From Eukaryota sp. TZLM1-RC (taxonomy: Eukaryota > Metamonada: BaSk clade): a DNA stretch of 64,000 bases. The DNA is taken from positions 3,844,001 through 3,908,000 of the forward strand of contig JAUPSS010000001.1 of the NCBI GenBank assembly GCA_040285825.1, read 5' to 3'. Position numbers and translations under genes: made by a program. A model generated the notes under the pieces. The model was not told the origin of the DNA. It saw only the letters and a program-made list of their open reading frames with translations, and made no database searches. Shown here piece by piece: positions 62,676 to 64,000 of the stretch (the first letter of the stretch is position 1; each line of letters starts with the position of its first letter).

Positions 62676-63350
62676 TTAAAGTAGGGACTTCTTGAAATGG
62701 TCGTTGTCGAGGTTGATGGTACAACCAGATGAGTTGATGTGTTCCAACCAACGTGTGGAAACGTTGACGACTTCTGAAGCTTGTGATATTGGATGATCGA
62801 ATTCGGCTTCAGGTAATAGTAATGTGCGACAGGCGTCGTCCATTCTAATGTAAATCAGCCCAAGGTGACTCAACAAGTCAGCACCAATAAGAATGGTCTC
62901 ATGTCCAGGAGTGATACTGAACTTGTGTTTCACGTGTATAATCTGGGTGACGCTACCTAGTCTAATGCTAAGATTTCTAGAAGCAGTACCAATGGACGAG
63001 GTAGTTCCATCAGCAATCTTGTAGGATATGGTTTCGTTGGAACGTGCCATGTTACAATTACTGACGACGTCTTCTGTGACTACTGAACATGTTGCACCAG
63101 AGTCAATTATGCCTTTTCCCAAGACATTGTTGATCAAAAAGTTTAATTGTAGGCAGTTGGTTGTGTGATTCATGGGTTGTACCATGAAAATTGTATCAGA
63201 ATCATGTCCAGTTGGTTCGGCTTGGTCTGAGAAGAAGTTAGCCTGACTGTTGGGTATCTTGGTAGGTTCCAAGTTGGAGATTGGATTGATTAGGGAATCT
63301 TTCCATGCTGAGCTTTCTGTGTGTAATTGTGTTGTTGTTGTAGGGGGTAT
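62676..63350 (-). pseudogene. Aspartic protease region
   Basis: IIDSGATCSVV holds the catalytic DSGA, and TILIGADLLSHLGL the second strand motif (hydrophobic-hydrophobic-Gly). The frame is continuous with the end of gag (Arg/Gly-rich tail) if one frameshift in the knuckle is allowed. That implies a fused Gag-protease, followed by the single TAA before RT. Confidence 0.85.
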
Positions 63351-63355
63351 GGTTT

Positions 63356-64000
63356 CTAAAGTACATAAGTAGTGACGGGAACGTTTATTGTAAGATGAAG
63401 AGCCTCTGCCTCTGCCGCGAGTGCCTCTTCGACTACGGAAACCAAAACCTCTAGAATTTCTGCCTCGAGCTTGCTGTTGAGCTTGTTGCTCTCTCCACTT
63501 CTTGCTTCTTTGGCAGTCCTCGCTAGGACACCTTTCAGTCGGATGACGCTTTGCTTACAGAAGTTGCATTGGACATCAGCGGCCTGGGAAGACGATTGCT
63601 GTAGGTTTCCTCCTCTCTTACTTTGTTTGGGGCGTTTACCTGGACCAGAACCTCGTGGTCTGGGAATGTCAGGTGGGTAGGGAACGACCGTAGGAGGTCG
63701 GCGAGAGGCCTGCTGGTGAGTAATTTGGTTCTGATAGGTGAAATCGACATGCTTCAGCTGTTCCATGAACGATCTGGCGTTACAAAAATTATCGTATTCG
63801 ATTTGGAGAACACTGAAGAATATTCCGAGGGTTTGTCCATCGAATGGGTAATGAAAAGGAGAACACCAAATCCTGAGGACTCTGTCTCTGATAAGGACAA
63901 TCCCAATGCTTTCTAGAACGTGAGTAGCGACTACCCAGTCTGGAAGTCTGTCTGCTGGAGTAGTGGAGCTAATGCAGAATGTTTTCACTTGTTGAGAGAT
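63356..64000 (-). pseudogene. Gag, partial at the window edge
   Basis: A frame of 210 codons from 63988, probably extending past the edge. It has a capsid-like start (DWVVATHVLESIGIVLIRDR), a Pro/Arg/Gly linker and a zinc knuckle. CNFCKQ is in this frame, but RHPTERC and the RGRGRGSSSYNKRS-type tail are in another, so the knuckle is split by a frameshift near 63545. Confidence 0.8.

Larger units (their letters stand above)
59424..64000 (-). mobile_element. Ty3/gypsy chromovirus-like retrotransposon, decayed, runs off the window
   Basis: Minus polarity; the 3' LTR is 59424-59571, with a polypurine tract (GAAAGAGAGGAAAAGGCAG) at 59572-59590; the 5' end lies beyond 64000. Order: gag with knuckle, protease, RT, RNase H, integrase, GPY/F-like region, chromodomain-like tail. 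This order (integrase last) is Ty3/gypsy. I count four frameshifts (about 63545, 62043, 61655, 60045) and one in-frame TAA between protease and RT (62676-62678). It cannot move by itself. Confidence 0.92.

Noticed and set aside
1-64000. CRISPR array or bacterial operon
   Set aside because: There is no regular repeat-spacer array and no ribosome-binding or operon structure; gene content is eukaryotic nuclear.

Overview
This is nuclear DNA of a unicellular eukaryote. It is AT-rich, has few and short introns (86 nt and 31 nt are visible), and encodes Mediator and INO80 subunits and poly(A)-type 3' ends. Three genes for ciliary or microtubule proteins (CFAP96-like, CFAP210-like, alpha-tubulin acetyltransferase) imply a lineage with cilia. 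A short interstitial CCCTAA run is compatible with TTAGGG telomeres. I cannot name the lineage; a flagellated fungus relative, an amoeboflagellate or another protist would all fit.

Recognisable or intact host genes: CFAP96-like (0.3-1.1 kb), PUS7 pseudouridine synthase (7.3-9.3), an unknown gene with a 31-nt intron (10.6-11.1), a ribonuclease-inhibitor-type LRR protein (12.1-13.4), a penta-EF-hand protein (14.9-15.6), INO80B and MED27 tail to tail (20.1-21.3), two copies of a ceramidase-like membrane enzyme in a large inverted duplication (21.4-25.2), a secreted Cys-rich repeat protein (25.5-26.1), a TBC1D5-like Rab-GAP (29.8-31.1), a small secreted Cys-rich peptide (31.8-32.1), a Crinkler-like P-loop NTPase (40.8-43.3), a DFD-type AGC kinase divergent from CFAP210 (48.5-51.3), ATAT1 (54.2-55.0) and a helical-repeat protein (55.7-57.6).

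Most of the rest is a graveyard of mobile elements. At least four subfamilies of non-LTR retrotransposon carry a CCHC knuckle and a restriction-like endonuclease domain; the longest copy is at 37.3-39.65 kb. There is a family of tiny gag-only LTR elements (16.7-17.8, 26.5-27.6, 40.0-40.8), a 1.3-kb LTR element without recognisable domains (5.2-6.5), a decayed chromodomain Ty3/gypsy element running off the right edge (59.4 to the end), solo LTRs, a hAT transposase remnant, a tRNA-like SINE candidate, and two dead Fanzor (eukaryotic TnpB-like) nuclease remnants at 32.2 and 52.8 kb. Next to the first Fanzor remnant lies a 2.7-kb block of unfamiliar, very AT-rich small genes (32.7-35.4 kb) that may be an undescribed virus-like or transposon-like element.

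Several insertions are nested and have exact 4-bp target duplications, so relative ages can be read. A gag-only element and two LTRs sit inside older LINE copies, and one gag-only element has replaced the last residues of the Crinkler-like protein.
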